In this document: positions 40,844 to 50,103 of the stretch, piece by piece | Numbering within the stretch: position 1 is the stretch's first letter | Layout: every line of letters starts with the position of its first letter | Assembly (NCBI GenBank): GCA_001839685.1 | Contig: MLAK01001104.1 | Location: 74,168 to 138,167, forward strand | DNA length: 64,000 nt | Source of the DNA: Tritrichomonas foetus | Lineage: Eukaryota; Parabasalia; Tritrichomonadida; Tritrichomonadidae | Reading direction: 5' to 3' | The notes under the pieces: generated by a model | The model's database searches: none | Told to the model about the DNA's origin: nothing | Seen by the model: the letters and a program-made list of their open reading frames with translations, nothing else | Position numbers and translations under genes: made by a program

Positions 40844-41746
40844 TTATAAATCATCAAAGTCATCATCAATATTGGAGTTCCCATATTCATATTCATTCAT
40901 AGAAATACTATGATTTGTACCATTAACACTTTCTTGATTATGTTCAGTCGTATCACCATTATTATTATGGTCATTTTCAATTTTTGATGTTTCGTTTGAA
41001 ATATTTTGATTTTGATTTTGATTTTGGTTGTCATTTTTAATGACACTTTTATGATTTTCAGTACTATTTGATGCAGTAGAATTATTGTTTGATGCTTTCA
41101 TTTGTTCTTGCGCTCTTTTGATAGCATCAACATATGGTTGAAGGATTTTCGCAGCAAGGACTGGATTCAACTTACAAAGTAGCTGCAAAGGTGACAATTT
41201 ACTATTGCTATTGCTATTGTTAGTGCTAGTGCTATTGTTATTATTTGATGGATTGAAAAGATTATTATTTGATGTGGGTTTGTTTGTATTGCTGGCGTTT
41301 GGCAATAAAGGCGACGATGAAATTAGCGGTTTAACTTGATTTCCGACTTTTTGTTGATTTATTGGCTTTTCTTGAGATTTCGATTTGGCTGCAGTCTTTG
41401 CTTTTGTTGTGTTGTTGATTTCCTGCTGAGACGCTTTTGAGAGTTTGGGCTTGATTAAGGATTTCGATTTTGCCTTTTTTTCCCCAAAATCATGATCGTC
41501 TGGATCATATTCGTAGGAATACTCTGGATCGGATTCTTCGTAGTCATAAAAACTGTCAGATGATATGTTTTTGTCTAACAACTCGTTAATTGTGTCGACG
41601 GAATCAAATAGCCAATCATCATAATTCACGAGGCGTTTGATATATTCATTATTTTCAACTCGAATTCTCTCCATTTCGACTCGGAGATTGTGAATTTTCG
41701 TAACTCTGTCCTTTGATGATTCTCTATCATCAAACTTCAGATTCAT
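40844..41746 (-). CDS. Asn-rich low-complexity protein with N-terminal coiled coil, 300 aa
   Basis: Residues 1-60 form a likely coiled coil (VTKIHNLRVEMERIRVENNEY). An acidic Tyr/Asp-rich patch follows (SFYDYEESDPEYSYEYDPDD), then a Lys/Ser/Ala stretch. Long Asn/Ser tracts lie at about 150-185 and 220-290. Between them a short conserved-looking helix, PLQLLCKLNPVLAAKILQPYVDA (about 190-212), may be the only folded motif. The Asn runs come from AAT/AAC slippage. It could be a nuclear or RNA-granule protein by composition, but I cannot assign a function. Confidence 0.7.
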   Translation of the reverse strand: MNLKFDDRESSKDRVTKIHNLRVEMERIRVENNEYIKRLVNYDDWLFDSVDTINELLDKNISSDSFYDYEESDPEYSYEYDPDDHDFGEKKAKSKSLIKPKLSKASQQEINNTTKAKTAAKSKSQEKPINQQKVGNQVKPLISSSPLLPNASNTNKPTSNNNLFNPSNNNNSTSTNNSNSNSKLSPLQLLCKLNPVLAAKILQPYVDAIKRAQEQMKASNNNSTASNSTENHKSVIKNDNQNQNQNQNISNETSKIENDHNNNGDTTEHNQESVNGTNHSISMNEYEYGNSNIDDDFDDL

Positions 41747-42016
41747 TTTGATTGATCAATTTCCTTTGAAAAATATTGCACTCACATATTTTCTCACAAT
41801 TTTATATATGCCACTCAGAATTGTTACTAGAGAGAAAGATTATTGAAATAAAAGTGAAATAAAAAAGAAAATCTCGAGATTTCTATTCTAATAGAAAAAA
41901 TAGGAAATTTCTAGAAAATCATTAATCAAACAATTTATTCGAAAACGCTACAAAACATCAATGAAGTCACTATATGACCAACATTTATGTGAATTCTCAA
42001 TTTCACATATTGAAAT
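41747..42016. other. Intergenic region
   Basis: AT-rich spacer; nothing recognised. Confidence 0.5.
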
Positions 42017-43762
42017 TTAAGTTGATTTTGGTGGTTTCAATCTTCTTTTATCTGTTTTAATTGGTGTTGTCAATCTGCTGCTACTTCCAACCCCACTTCC
42101 TCCACTTCCTTCAGTTAATAATTCAGAACATCGTAATACTCTAATTGAGTTATCATATTCACCAATCATCAACTCCTCATTTGGTAACATTTGTGGAGGG
42201 GGCATTGAAACAGGAATTGGTAAAGTTTTGTCTATTTGATCTGGTATGTACTGTGATATTACGAAATTGAGAAAGGCAATATCTTTTGTTTTCTTTTTTA
42301 TTGAAGCTTGTAAATGTTTTGATTCTTTTATATACATTTTAGTTTCTGTTGCTATTTCTTGTTCAACTTTTCTTATTTCACTTGTTGGACTTAATGGTTT
42401 TCCTTCATTATCAGTTGTAGCATACGTTTCTAGTAATCTTAATTTTTCCTGTAATTCTGCATTTTGACGTTCGATTTCTTCTTTTTGTTTCATTATTGTA
42501 TCGAACATAACTTTAGCTTCTTCATGTTTCCTATCTTCTACATTTTTAGCATTATTTAAAGAAGTCATTACTTCTTGATGTTGTGTCGCAATTTCATCTA
42601 TTTTTTGTTTGTCTTCTTCAGTTAGTTTTGAGCGACTTTCGTCTTGAAGAAGTTGTTGTCTAAGTTGTGCAATTTTTACTTTAAGACTTCGAATTAAAGA
42701 ATCTCGTGGATCTTCGTTAATCACCGGACAGTTCACAATTTGGCGCGCTCGTGCAGCAAATAGAAAAGACGAGAGAGTTTCTGTATAATGCGTGTAATAT
42801 GGGTTAACAGTTGTTATAATTGAGGTTTTAGCATTTCCACCTAAACAGTTTCTAAGTGCAATAGTAAGTTTAGAATTTCTATAGGAAATATATGAAGAGT
42901 TTTGAACAATTTGATTGATGACATTACCGAGTTCAAATAAAGATAAATTGATTTTTGAACATTGTCTCAATTTGTCAGGTGTGAGCTCACCTTCTGTAAA
43001 TTTATCTGTTCCTGCAAGATCGACAAAACTGAGTTCAGATGTTTTAACTTTTTTGACACTTCTATCTTGCCTCTCAAGAATCAATTTGAAAATTGTGTGG
43101 GAGCCTGTCGTTGTGTCGTTATTTGTTTTTGTTTGGGTACGACGAGATGATCCATACCTGAGTAATTTTCGGAGTTCTTTAGGTGATTTGACCAAATACT
43201 CAGCACTTCCATGAAAATGTGTTCGACCATTTGTATGATAGATATCAATGTTTGAGTTTTCTTCACGAAGGAGGTCACGATATGTTTCTGCATAAATTTC
43301 TAAGTAGGATGCTCTCAAAGAACATGTTTCGTTTGGCGTTGTACAAATATAATCGAAAATGTATTTAAATACGCGAGGAATAATTCCTTCTGTTTCGCAA
43401 TTCTGTGAATCTCCTTCAATTGTATACGTTTTTCCTGTGCCTGCGTGGCCGTAAGTAAAAAGGGCGCAATTATATCCATTCAAAAAATCCTGAACTAATG
43501 GAATTGCTGCGCTTTGAAAAATTTCTTCTTGCGTTGCATTTGAATCAAAAGCGTCCGTGAATTGAAATTTCCTCGGTTCAGTGTCTAGCGGTGAAGATTT
43601 TAATGATACAACTTTTGTTTCGTGATTGATATCGACAAGTGGTAAATAGCCTTGTTCTATTTCAAATGCTGTCATTGGCATGAGGCGAGTATAAACTCTA
43701 ATATTGTCTTTTAGTTGTTTCGTCTTCATCAATGTTTTATTTCGCCAACTTATTGAATGCAT
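42017..43762 (-). CDS. Divergent kinesin with N-terminal motor domain, 581 aa
   Basis: The motor domain spans about residues 19-350. It begins IRVYTRLMP, in place of the usual 'RVRPL'. The P-loop is YGHAGTGKTYTIEG (105-112). Switch I is NDTTTGSH (215-222), where kinesins have NxxSSRSH. Switch II is FVDLAGTDKF (247-255), where kinesins have DLAGSERxxxT. The alpha4-alpha6 region INLSLFELGNVINQIV..YRNSKLTIALRNCLGGN is canonical. Coiled coil follows (about 355-500), then a Pro/Ser tail. The P-loop is intact, so nucleotide binding is likely. The switch changes (Arg220 to Gly and Glu253 to Asp) remove the normal switch I-II salt bridge. This suggests slow or non-motile behaviour, but that is inference. 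The kinesin class is unassigned. Confidence 0.92.
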   Translation of the reverse strand: MHSISWRNKTLMKTKQLKDNIRVYTRLMPMTAFEIEQGYLPLVDINHETKVVSLKSSPLDTEPRKFQFTDAFDSNATQEEIFQSAAIPLVQDFLNGYNCALFTYGHAGTGKTYTIEGDSQNCETEGIIPRVFKYIFDYICTTPNETCSLRASYLEIYAETYRDLLREENSNIDIYHTNGRTHFHGSAEYLVKSPKELRKLLRYGSSRRTQTKTNNDTTTGSHTIFKLILERQDRSVKKVKTSELSFVDLAGTDKFTEGELTPDKLRQCSKINLSLFELGNVINQIVQNSSYISYRNSKLTIALRNCLGGNAKTSIITTVNPYYTHYTETLSSFLFAARARQIVNCPVINEDPRDSLIRSLKVKIAQLRQQLLQDESRSKLTEEDKQKIDEIATQHQEVMTSLNNAKNVEDRKHEEAKVMFDTIMKQKEEIERQNAELQEKLRLLETYATTDNEGKPLSPTSEIRKVEQEIATETKMYIKESKHLQASIKKKTKDIAFLNFVISQYIPDQIDKTLPIPVSMPPPQMLPNEELMIGEYDNSIRVLRCSELLTEGSGGSGVGSSSRLTTPIKTDKRRLKPPKST

Positions 43763-44283
43763 AAATAGCCGTATATTGTAAACGTTCGCGATTCAATCAA
43801 AAGAAAATGATAATCAAAATTGTCGGCTTCATTCTGGCAAATATAGAAAAAATTGATCAATTTGGTTACATAAAAGATACTGTTATTCATGAAAGAAAAT
43901 CAGATTTCTAGCATAGTTTCGTAAATGAAAAGAAAAATTATCGGAAAAATTGTCAGATTTTTTTTTAAATGAATAAAGTTCCATATAATACATGAAAACA
44001 ATATATCATTGAAAAACTGAGGTGTTGCCATATTGAATTAATATAAAGCACAAGTTTTTTTAAAAAATCATGTTTTATTATTTTTTGTTTAAGTGGTATG
44101 ATGTGCCTGAATGATATGTACAGTACAAAAATCAATCTTCATCATGGTAATCATTTTAAAGTTGTCCCATTGCTGCAGTGAGGGGAGGGATTTTATGATT
44201 TATGCATAAAAATATCGCATCAAGTGTCTGAATATCAATTTTATTTCTTATAACATATAAAAATTTTAAAATAGGTAATATCA
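43763..44283. other. AT-rich intergenic region
   Basis: Upstream of the kinesin gene; promoter presumed, no element recognised. Confidence 0.5.
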
Positions 44284-44473
44284 TCAGATGGGATAAGAAA
44301 TTTTATCAAGAATTGGATATCGACTTTTTGGAACTTTATCGACTGTGACTGAAACATAACCAGGATGTTTTTAATATCACCAGCAGATTCTTGAATACGT
44401 TCTTCTAAAGTTTTCTTTTTTAATATTGAGACTGCGCCATTTGCGAAATTCCGAAATGAACTTTTTCAATCAT
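44284..44473 (-). pseudogene. Frameshifted remnant of a small (~60 aa) protein
   Basis: On the minus strand an ATG at 44473 opens MIEKVHFG in one frame. Coding-like sequence then continues in a second frame (NFANGAVSILKKKTLEERIQ) and in a third (PGYVSVTVDKVPKSRYPIL...), ending at the TGA at 44286-44284. The last shift falls at an AAAAA run. The pieces look like one small conserved protein with two frameshifts. I do not recognise it. Sequencing error at homopolymers is an alternative to gene death. Confidence 0.35.
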
Positions 44474-44550
44474 TTCAATACTATGTGTTCTCACATTCAA
44501 TTTAAGTATTGAATATGTTTCCACTTTTTTAAACGTACAATTTCATTGAA

Positions 44551-45840
44551 ATGACTGTAATTGGGAAAATCACCAGTGTTCTCGATTTGCTCGATGATGA
44601 AAGAGATAAGGGTGTTAAAACAGAGTACAAAAGCCTTTTACAGAATTCTTCAGTCACGAAATCAATCCCACCATTATTATTAAAACGACGTAACAATGAA
44701 AAATCAATTTCTCTTCTTGTAAACGATTGGGCAAAAGAAAGGTCTTTGAATTCACTTCGAAACAATTTCCCAACAATCGAAGATATCGATAATTTGAGAA
44801 ATTCCATGAGTAGCACAGGTACGAATACTAGGTTTCCTCGCATTTCCAGAGTTTCATCACGTACAATGAGATATTCCGATTACTGTCAATTACGAAATAA
44901 GTGGCCAGAGCATTTTTCATGTTATTTAACATCTAAACTATTTCTTGATCTTTGCCGACCAGGTAATCATACAATTTTACCAGATGAATTGTTTTCTCAT
45001 CTTACTTTCCAAAGCAATGCTATTGATTACTATATAATTTTACGACGAATTGACAGAGAAAATTCAGGTTCAATAAATAAGAAGCAACTGTCCAAATTTG
45101 TAAATCTAGTTTCTAAAAATTACGAGTTTGTTGATGATATTGAAGATAAATTTGACAATGGTCGAAAATATTACATAATTTTTGTTGTTGAAAGGTTTTT
45201 TTCAATGCTTGATCCACTTGGTACGAATAGTATCTCTATTGATAATTTGGTATCGTGCAATTTATTTTCAGAGCTTGTTAAACTTGAAGAATATTCGCCA
45301 GTAAAGCCAAATACATTTGGTGAAAGCCAATGCTCACTTTATATTCAACAATTTCTTGACATGGATGGTGATAATGATGGATTTTTGACACAAGATGATC
45401 TTCTTCATATGCCTGATACTCGGTTTACTTATTCATTTGTTGAACAATTGTTCGATACAATGATTGTCTCAGGAAAGTTTGATTTTTATTGGTTTTGCCG
45501 ATTTAAAAATGCTTACACGCATCTTGGAAAGCCATGGGCGAACCTTATATTTTTTGATATTATCGATATCGATAAAAATAATATTATTAATGAAACAGAA
45601 ATTAACTATTTTTATCATGATCTTTCAAGAGATTTTGAAGATTATTATGAGAAAGATCCTCCCCTGTTTCAGGATTATGAAAACACAATTTTAGATTTAT
45701 GTTCAATGACAAAATCGTTTATGACGAAAGAAGAATACATAAAATCCAGTGAATCTGCAAAACTTACACAGCTCCTTATTGATCTAAAACCATATGTTAA
45801 ATTTGAAAATAATGATAACATTCCAGCAAGAGGGATGTAA
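44551..45840 (+). CDS. PP2A regulatory subunit B''-like EF-hand protein (PPP2R3C/TON2 type)
   Basis: The 429-residue protein has the B'' layout. A helical N-terminal part is followed by a pair of EF-hand regions. The first canonical loop is FLDMDGDNDGFLTQDD (about 270-283), which has all calcium ligands. A second region, FFDIIDIDKNNIINETEINYFY (about 330-351), has a usable loop. SGKFDFYWFCRFKNAY between them matches the 'EMDYKTYLDFVLA' block of PPP2R3C, and PPLFQDYENTILDLC matches 'PVSFQDVKDEIFDMV'. Plant TON2/FASS and animal PPP2R3C direct PP2A to microtubule arrays and centrosomes. A cytoskeletal role here is inference. The gene is divergent from the kinesin. Confidence 0.8.
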   Translation: MTVIGKITSVLDLLDDERDKGVKTEYKSLLQNSSVTKSIPPLLLKRRNNEKSISLLVNDWAKERSLNSLRNNFPTIEDIDNLRNSMSSTGTNTRFPRISRVSSRTMRYSDYCQLRNKWPEHFSCYLTSKLFLDLCRPGNHTILPDELFSHLTFQSNAIDYYIILRRIDRENSGSINKKQLSKFVNLVSKNYEFVDDIEDKFDNGRKYYIIFVVERFFSMLDPLGTNSISIDNLVSCNLFSELVKLEEYSPVKPNTFGESQCSLYIQQFLDMDGDNDGFLTQDDLLHMPDTRFTYSFVEQLFDTMIVSGKFDFYWFCRFKNAYTHLGKPWANLIFFDIIDIDKNNIINETEINYFYHDLSRDFEDYYEKDPPLFQDYENTILDLCSMTKSFMTKEEYIKSSESAKLTQLLIDLKPYVKFENNDNIPARGM

Positions 45841-46357
45841 ATGTTTTTTGTTAAATATTATAAGATTATTTACACGATAGTTTCTTTTTTCATTTTTGTA
45901 CATTCTTTCATTCGTTTTACGAATAACCGGATATCACGCTGAGAAATATTCTGTTTTCACAGAAAATATCAACACATCAATATCAACACATCAATAAAGA
46001 TAATTTCTAATCTGCTCAGTAATGGATTGTTGGTTGATTACGATTTTGTTTTCTCACCTCTCCTCATATTTTCTTAGAAAAGACAGATTTTTGTAGATAT
46101 AGGAAATCACAGAAATTACAAAAGTTACACAATGAACATTAAAAGTCAAACGAAAAGGCAAATAAATGAAAAATGTTCACTGTACAAACTGGTTAAGCTT
46201 TATATGTCAGACAACATGGAGGATCAGATAATTTGACTCATTTTTATATTCAAAAGTTTATAAAATATTAGCACTTTCAAAAATTCACAATTTTTTTTGT
46301 CAAATGATGCAAAAAGTTCAATATTTCAATTATCATTGAAAAAAATTGCCCAAATCA
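45841..46357. other. AT-rich intergenic region
   Basis: Spacer between two plus-strand genes. It contains an imperfect ATCAACACATCA direct repeat near 45969-45994. Nothing else recognised. Confidence 0.55.
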
Positions 46358-47788
46358 ATGAACACCACAGCTCGAACCAGGCGTGTTAACAGTGCTTCTC
46401 CCCAAGTGAAAGTCAATTACAACTTAACAAACGAACATATTTTCGACGCTTTCTTTATTTTCAATCGCGCTCCAGATCTTGTCGCATTTTATCCCGAAAA
46501 TTGGTTCGAAGTCAACAAAATCGAAAAAGAAAAATTTTATTATTTGGTCAATCCATCAAACAAATACACTCCAACTTCACAATACGACTTCTGGCAAAAC
46601 GCGCATGTCTTCGCCATCAATGGTGAAGAAATTCCAATCTACGGCGTAAGTTGCGAACTTTCAATGGCCATGGCTCCTTATTTAACATGTCTATTCGCAA
46701 ATCCCGTTCATAATTTTCGGTCGCTCGATTTTGTATTTATTTCGAAAGCGCCGTACATCAATACGCTTTTCCGCCTCATTGAAATATGTGCGCAGGTTGC
46801 ATCAGGCTTCCTTGTTTTTCCTTCCAAAGAGGTGTACAACCGAAAATACTCTGCAAATCTATCTCCCCCTGTTTATGATTTTATTTCACGCATCTACAAC
46901 ATGGATTATAATGAGTTCATCAATTTCTCAAAACTCCATAATTTTAAAATGCATCACATGTTAACTGGATCACATAATTCAATCGGCCGTCGAAATTTTA
47001 TGTTTTGTGCTTCAAGTTTTGGTCATCCAGGTTTTGAAATCCTCTTTTCTTGTCTTACACCAAAAGATATTGTGAATTTATATAGTGCCCTTTTGCTTGA
47101 AGATAAAATGATTGTTATAGGTGATAATATGTTTAAAATAACAAATGTAATCATGTGTTTATTATTTATGATTTCGCCTTTTAAACCATGCGTACCGCTT
47201 TCTCCTATTCTCCCTGATATTGAACATACGCAAGATCTATTTGGTTCACCAACCCCTTTCATTGCTGGATTCTATGGCACTTTACCTGGGATGGATGAAT
47301 ATACATCAATCATTAATTTGTCAACTGGGAAATTGGATAGAGCAATAAATAGTACAAATATTCCAAATGCTTCAAAAGTGGCCCAATCGCTTTCCGAATT
47401 GATTAATAACCCAGAATACATAGTGCCCAAAGATCCTGAAGCGAAAAAAGAGTTCTGGAATGAAATGAGAGATGAATATCTCGATGTTTGTGAATATGAA
47501 ATTTCTTTAGATTTGAAATATTGTTTCAAGCCATTGGTTATTCCAAAAATACAAAAGATACTTCATGAAGAGGTCGATTTCTGTTACAGTATTCCCAAAC
47601 TGAGAGTTTGCTTTGATAAAGTCGAAGCTGTGAAAAATGAAGTGAAAATAATTAAACATAAATTTAATGAGAAATTGTTCTTGGAACACTATGCAAATGG
47701 TGAAAATACTGAATTTGCTCGTGCAATTGTGGCAACACAATGCTTTAATGATTTCTATCATTCAATTGAAGATGATTGGAATGAATAA
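46358..47788 (+). CDS. DENN-domain protein (putative Rab guanine-nucleotide exchange factor)
   Basis: The first ATG is at 46358; the frame extends upstream only to a TTG. The 476-residue protein carries an upstream DENN part (about 20-110, FDAFFIFNRAPDL...) and the core DENN motif (about 230-310). The core reads LFSCLTPKDIVNLYSALLLE, DKMIVIGDNMFKITNVI, FKPCVPLSPILPDI and FGSPTPFIAGFYG. These match the family pattern 'L....L...L.LLE..V...S.....L......L..PF.W....IP.LP......L..P.PF..G'. The C-terminal 130 residues are the downstream DENN helices. DENN proteins activate Rab GTPases in membrane traffic; which Rab is not deducible. Confidence 0.9.
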   Translation: MNTTARTRRVNSASPQVKVNYNLTNEHIFDAFFIFNRAPDLVAFYPENWFEVNKIEKEKFYYLVNPSNKYTPTSQYDFWQNAHVFAINGEEIPIYGVSCELSMAMAPYLTCLFANPVHNFRSLDFVFISKAPYINTLFRLIEICAQVASGFLVFPSKEVYNRKYSANLSPPVYDFISRIYNMDYNEFINFSKLHNFKMHHMLTGSHNSIGRRNFMFCASSFGHPGFEILFSCLTPKDIVNLYSALLLEDKMIVIGDNMFKITNVIMCLLFMISPFKPCVPLSPILPDIEHTQDLFGSPTPFIAGFYGTLPGMDEYTSIINLSTGKLDRAINSTNIPNASKVAQSLSELINNPEYIVPKDPEAKKEFWNEMRDEYLDVCEYEISLDLKYCFKPLVIPKIQKILHEEVDFCYSIPKLRVCFDKVEAVKNEVKIIKHKFNEKLFLEHYANGENTEFARAIVATQCFNDFYHSIEDDWNE

Positions 47789-48121
47789 CCAGACATACAC
47801 GACAATTGCAGTCAATTTTATAATTTTTTACCCCCATATTGTTGTTGTTTGTCACTTAAAATACTACTTACATTTTATAAATTATTTGTGTTGTACTTGA
47901 AACTATTCATTTTTCTTATTCTTTTTTCATTTTTCTCATTCATTATTGTTATTGTTACAACCTGAGCAAAAACATGAATGATGCCAATGAAGAAAATAAA
48001 TGGTAAAGATCTTGTTTGTAGAGAATTTTATTTTTTAAAAGGGAGTCTACACATAAAAGATAACAATGTATTATTTATTCATAAAATAATCATTAATAAA
48101 ATAAAATATAGATTACAGAAA
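47789..48121. other. Convergent intergenic region
   Basis: 3' spacer between the DENN and SAXO4-like genes; nothing recognised. Confidence 0.6.
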
Positions 48122-49234
48122 TTAAGTTGCCCAGTATCCCGATCTTTCCACCACGTTTGGTGTTTGCGTGATATCCCTTGTCCGAAGTGTTGATGGATCG
48201 ACGAATCTCTTTGTTGTTTCGGTTTTTCCGGTTTTGTGGTATCTTGGATCACCCGGAGGGCCAGCAATGACATTCTCGTTGGATAGATAGCCAGTGCTTC
48301 CATGCCTGATTGGCGCAGCTGCTGTGAGGGCCCTCGTTATCGTTCTGTTTGGTGTTTGGTAGCTGACCTGTGCTGTTGACAAATAGGGATCAGGATGATA
48401 CAAATTTTGATGCTCAGGTGTGTTCTTATGTCTCAAACGATTGACCTCTATCGGGTGAAGCTGATCGGCCGACACATCAGATAACATCATTTTATGATTA
48501 ATTATTGGAACCGCGGCATTCGAAAAACCTGAGCGTTCCATCACCGTCCTGTTGGGGACTTCGGCCGCACGTGTTCTTGGCGGTCGAGTGAAAGCTTCTT
48601 TTGTTGTCGATATCATATCATCGATAGGCTCCTCTTTCAGAGTAACGTGCTGGCGGGTAAAACCATTGTGCTCTTTTTTACCAATTAATGACCTGTCCAT
48701 TGTCCAGTAACGGTCGTGCGAGGTTTGATGATTACAAAATGCGGTATTGTTTGTTGTTGATCCCCACTTTGGACCTGCTCCGTGATTTTCTCCTTCAATT
48801 GGATTTTTGTGCGACATTCTTTTGAGAGTATGAGGATCTAAATAATTTGCATTAATTTCCCTCTCACGAGCAGCGCTTACCCTCATTGCGGGAGACTCAT
48901 ACAGCACATTGGGTTCGGTCTCGTGCCAGAATCCAGAGTGCTCCATGACAGCGCGGGCAATCGGCTTTGGTTGCATCAACGTTTTGACAGTCGAAGCGTC
49001 GGAGTGGGCTACGTGAGAAGATGTCTGGTAAATCGATTTCTCGTTCAACGGATTCAACTCCAAAGGTGAAACGTGATTGTTTGACGAGAATCCTGATGTA
49101 TCGTTTGGTCGAAGCTCGGGAAAAGTCGAACGGTTCTGTGTGGTGTTCGGGCGGGTGTATGAAGATGAATATGTGGTTGAATAGAATGCTGCAGAGTTTG
49201 TATCTGCGCCTCGTGACATCCAATGGGCTGACAT
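48122..49234 (-). CDS. SAXO4/PPP1R32-like flagellar microtubule-associated protein
   Basis: This 370-residue basic protein has little predicted regular structure and is made of repeated short 'GF/GYxSN'-type motifs. It opens with AAFYSTTYSSSYTRP, like the 'LKFYATSYCTAYGR' start of vertebrate PPP1R32. Then come DTSGFSSNNHVSPLE, VMEHSGFWHETEP, and GPKWGSTTNNTAF..SLIGKKEHNGFTRQ. The last corresponds to 'GPRFMTSEYNSKY..KSIGAKEGSGFTKQ' of PPP1R32. Further copies are VMERSGFSNAAVP, GSTGYLSNENVI and VVERSGYWAT. PPP1R32 (SAXO4) is a ciliary axoneme protein that sits on microtubules. Trichomonads have several flagella, so an axonemal role fits. It resembles known proteins along the whole length but the motifs are short, so orthology is likely rather than certain. 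Confidence 0.7.
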   Translation of the reverse strand: MSAHWMSRGADTNSAAFYSTTYSSSYTRPNTTQNRSTFPELRPNDTSGFSSNNHVSPLELNPLNEKSIYQTSSHVAHSDASTVKTLMQPKPIARAVMEHSGFWHETEPNVLYESPAMRVSAAREREINANYLDPHTLKRMSHKNPIEGENHGAGPKWGSTTNNTAFCNHQTSHDRYWTMDRSLIGKKEHNGFTRQHVTLKEEPIDDMISTTKEAFTRPPRTRAAEVPNRTVMERSGFSNAAVPIINHKMMLSDVSADQLHPIEVNRLRHKNTPEHQNLYHPDPYLSTAQVSYQTPNRTITRALTAAAPIRHGSTGYLSNENVIAGPPGDPRYHKTGKTETTKRFVDPSTLRTRDITQTPNVVERSGYWAT

Positions 49235-50103
49235 GTTTTCAATTTGATATTTTTCAACTCTTTTTTCACACTCAGAAATTGAGAAAGGATTTGTCCGTTA
49301 TTTCGAAATTTACAAAATAACGGGATAATGGAAAAAGTGGAGAATATTGAAAAGAAATTATCTCAATATTCAGAAATCATTTGTGCGATTTACATAGAAT
49401 TGAAAAAGGAAAGAATTTTTCCCGCAATTGTGGAATGAAAGATACCCTCCATAAAAAATGGTGATTGATCTCATAACATAGTACAACAAAATCTTATGCG
49501 AACAAACATGTGAAACTTTATGTTTTTTTTGGTTGTATTTTAAGCAGATAATCTAGTTTTAATTAATGAGCTCTTCGTTAGAGATAGGTTCGAGACATTT
49601 ATATTCTGAAATATAGATTAAATACCCTATCAATTTTATCGAAAATTTCAATGTTTCATAAGTATTTTTGCATCAATATTTAACCTTCTCTTTAGGTTAA
49701 ATATAGGTGGTTAAACCATGTGAATGAATCTGATCCTATTTACAAACACTAATAATGATAAACAATTTCAATTTGAAAATTAACGTCACTAATTACCGAA
49801 TCAAATGGATAAGAAGACAATCACCGTGGATTGTGATCGATACATATTTCGAATCAAAAAATAATGGAATAAAATGATTTTATTAAAATCATAAAAATTA
49901 AATAATATATACCTCTCCATTACGACCAAAGTTTGGTCACCAAACTTGAAAAAGATTACAACAAAGTTTGGTCAATTTGAAAGGTGAATTTTGATTTTCT
50001 GGCTTAGCTTTTGGTCATCATGTCGATCAATATATTATTAATAATAAGAATAAAAATAAAAAATTATGTATGCCAAATTTTATGATAATGTGCGAAAACA
50101 AGT
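49235..50103. other. Intergenic region with one MITE copy
   Basis: AT-rich spacer between two minus-strand genes. It has the SAXO4-like promoter side on the left and the bystin 3' flank on the right. Only the MITE copy was recognised. Confidence 0.55.
49909..50022 (-). mobile_element. Short inverted-repeat element, copy C
   Basis: Opposite orientation to the other copies. The left end TATACCTCTCCATTACGACCAAA differs by one base from copy D. The interior AATTCACCTTTCAAATTGACCAAACTTTG / GTAATCTTTTTCAAGTTTGG blocks (read on the minus strand) match. An extra internal GACCAAACTTTGG duplication is present, and the far end (ATGACCAAAAGCTAAGCC) has lost the outer inverted repeat. Confidence 0.65.
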
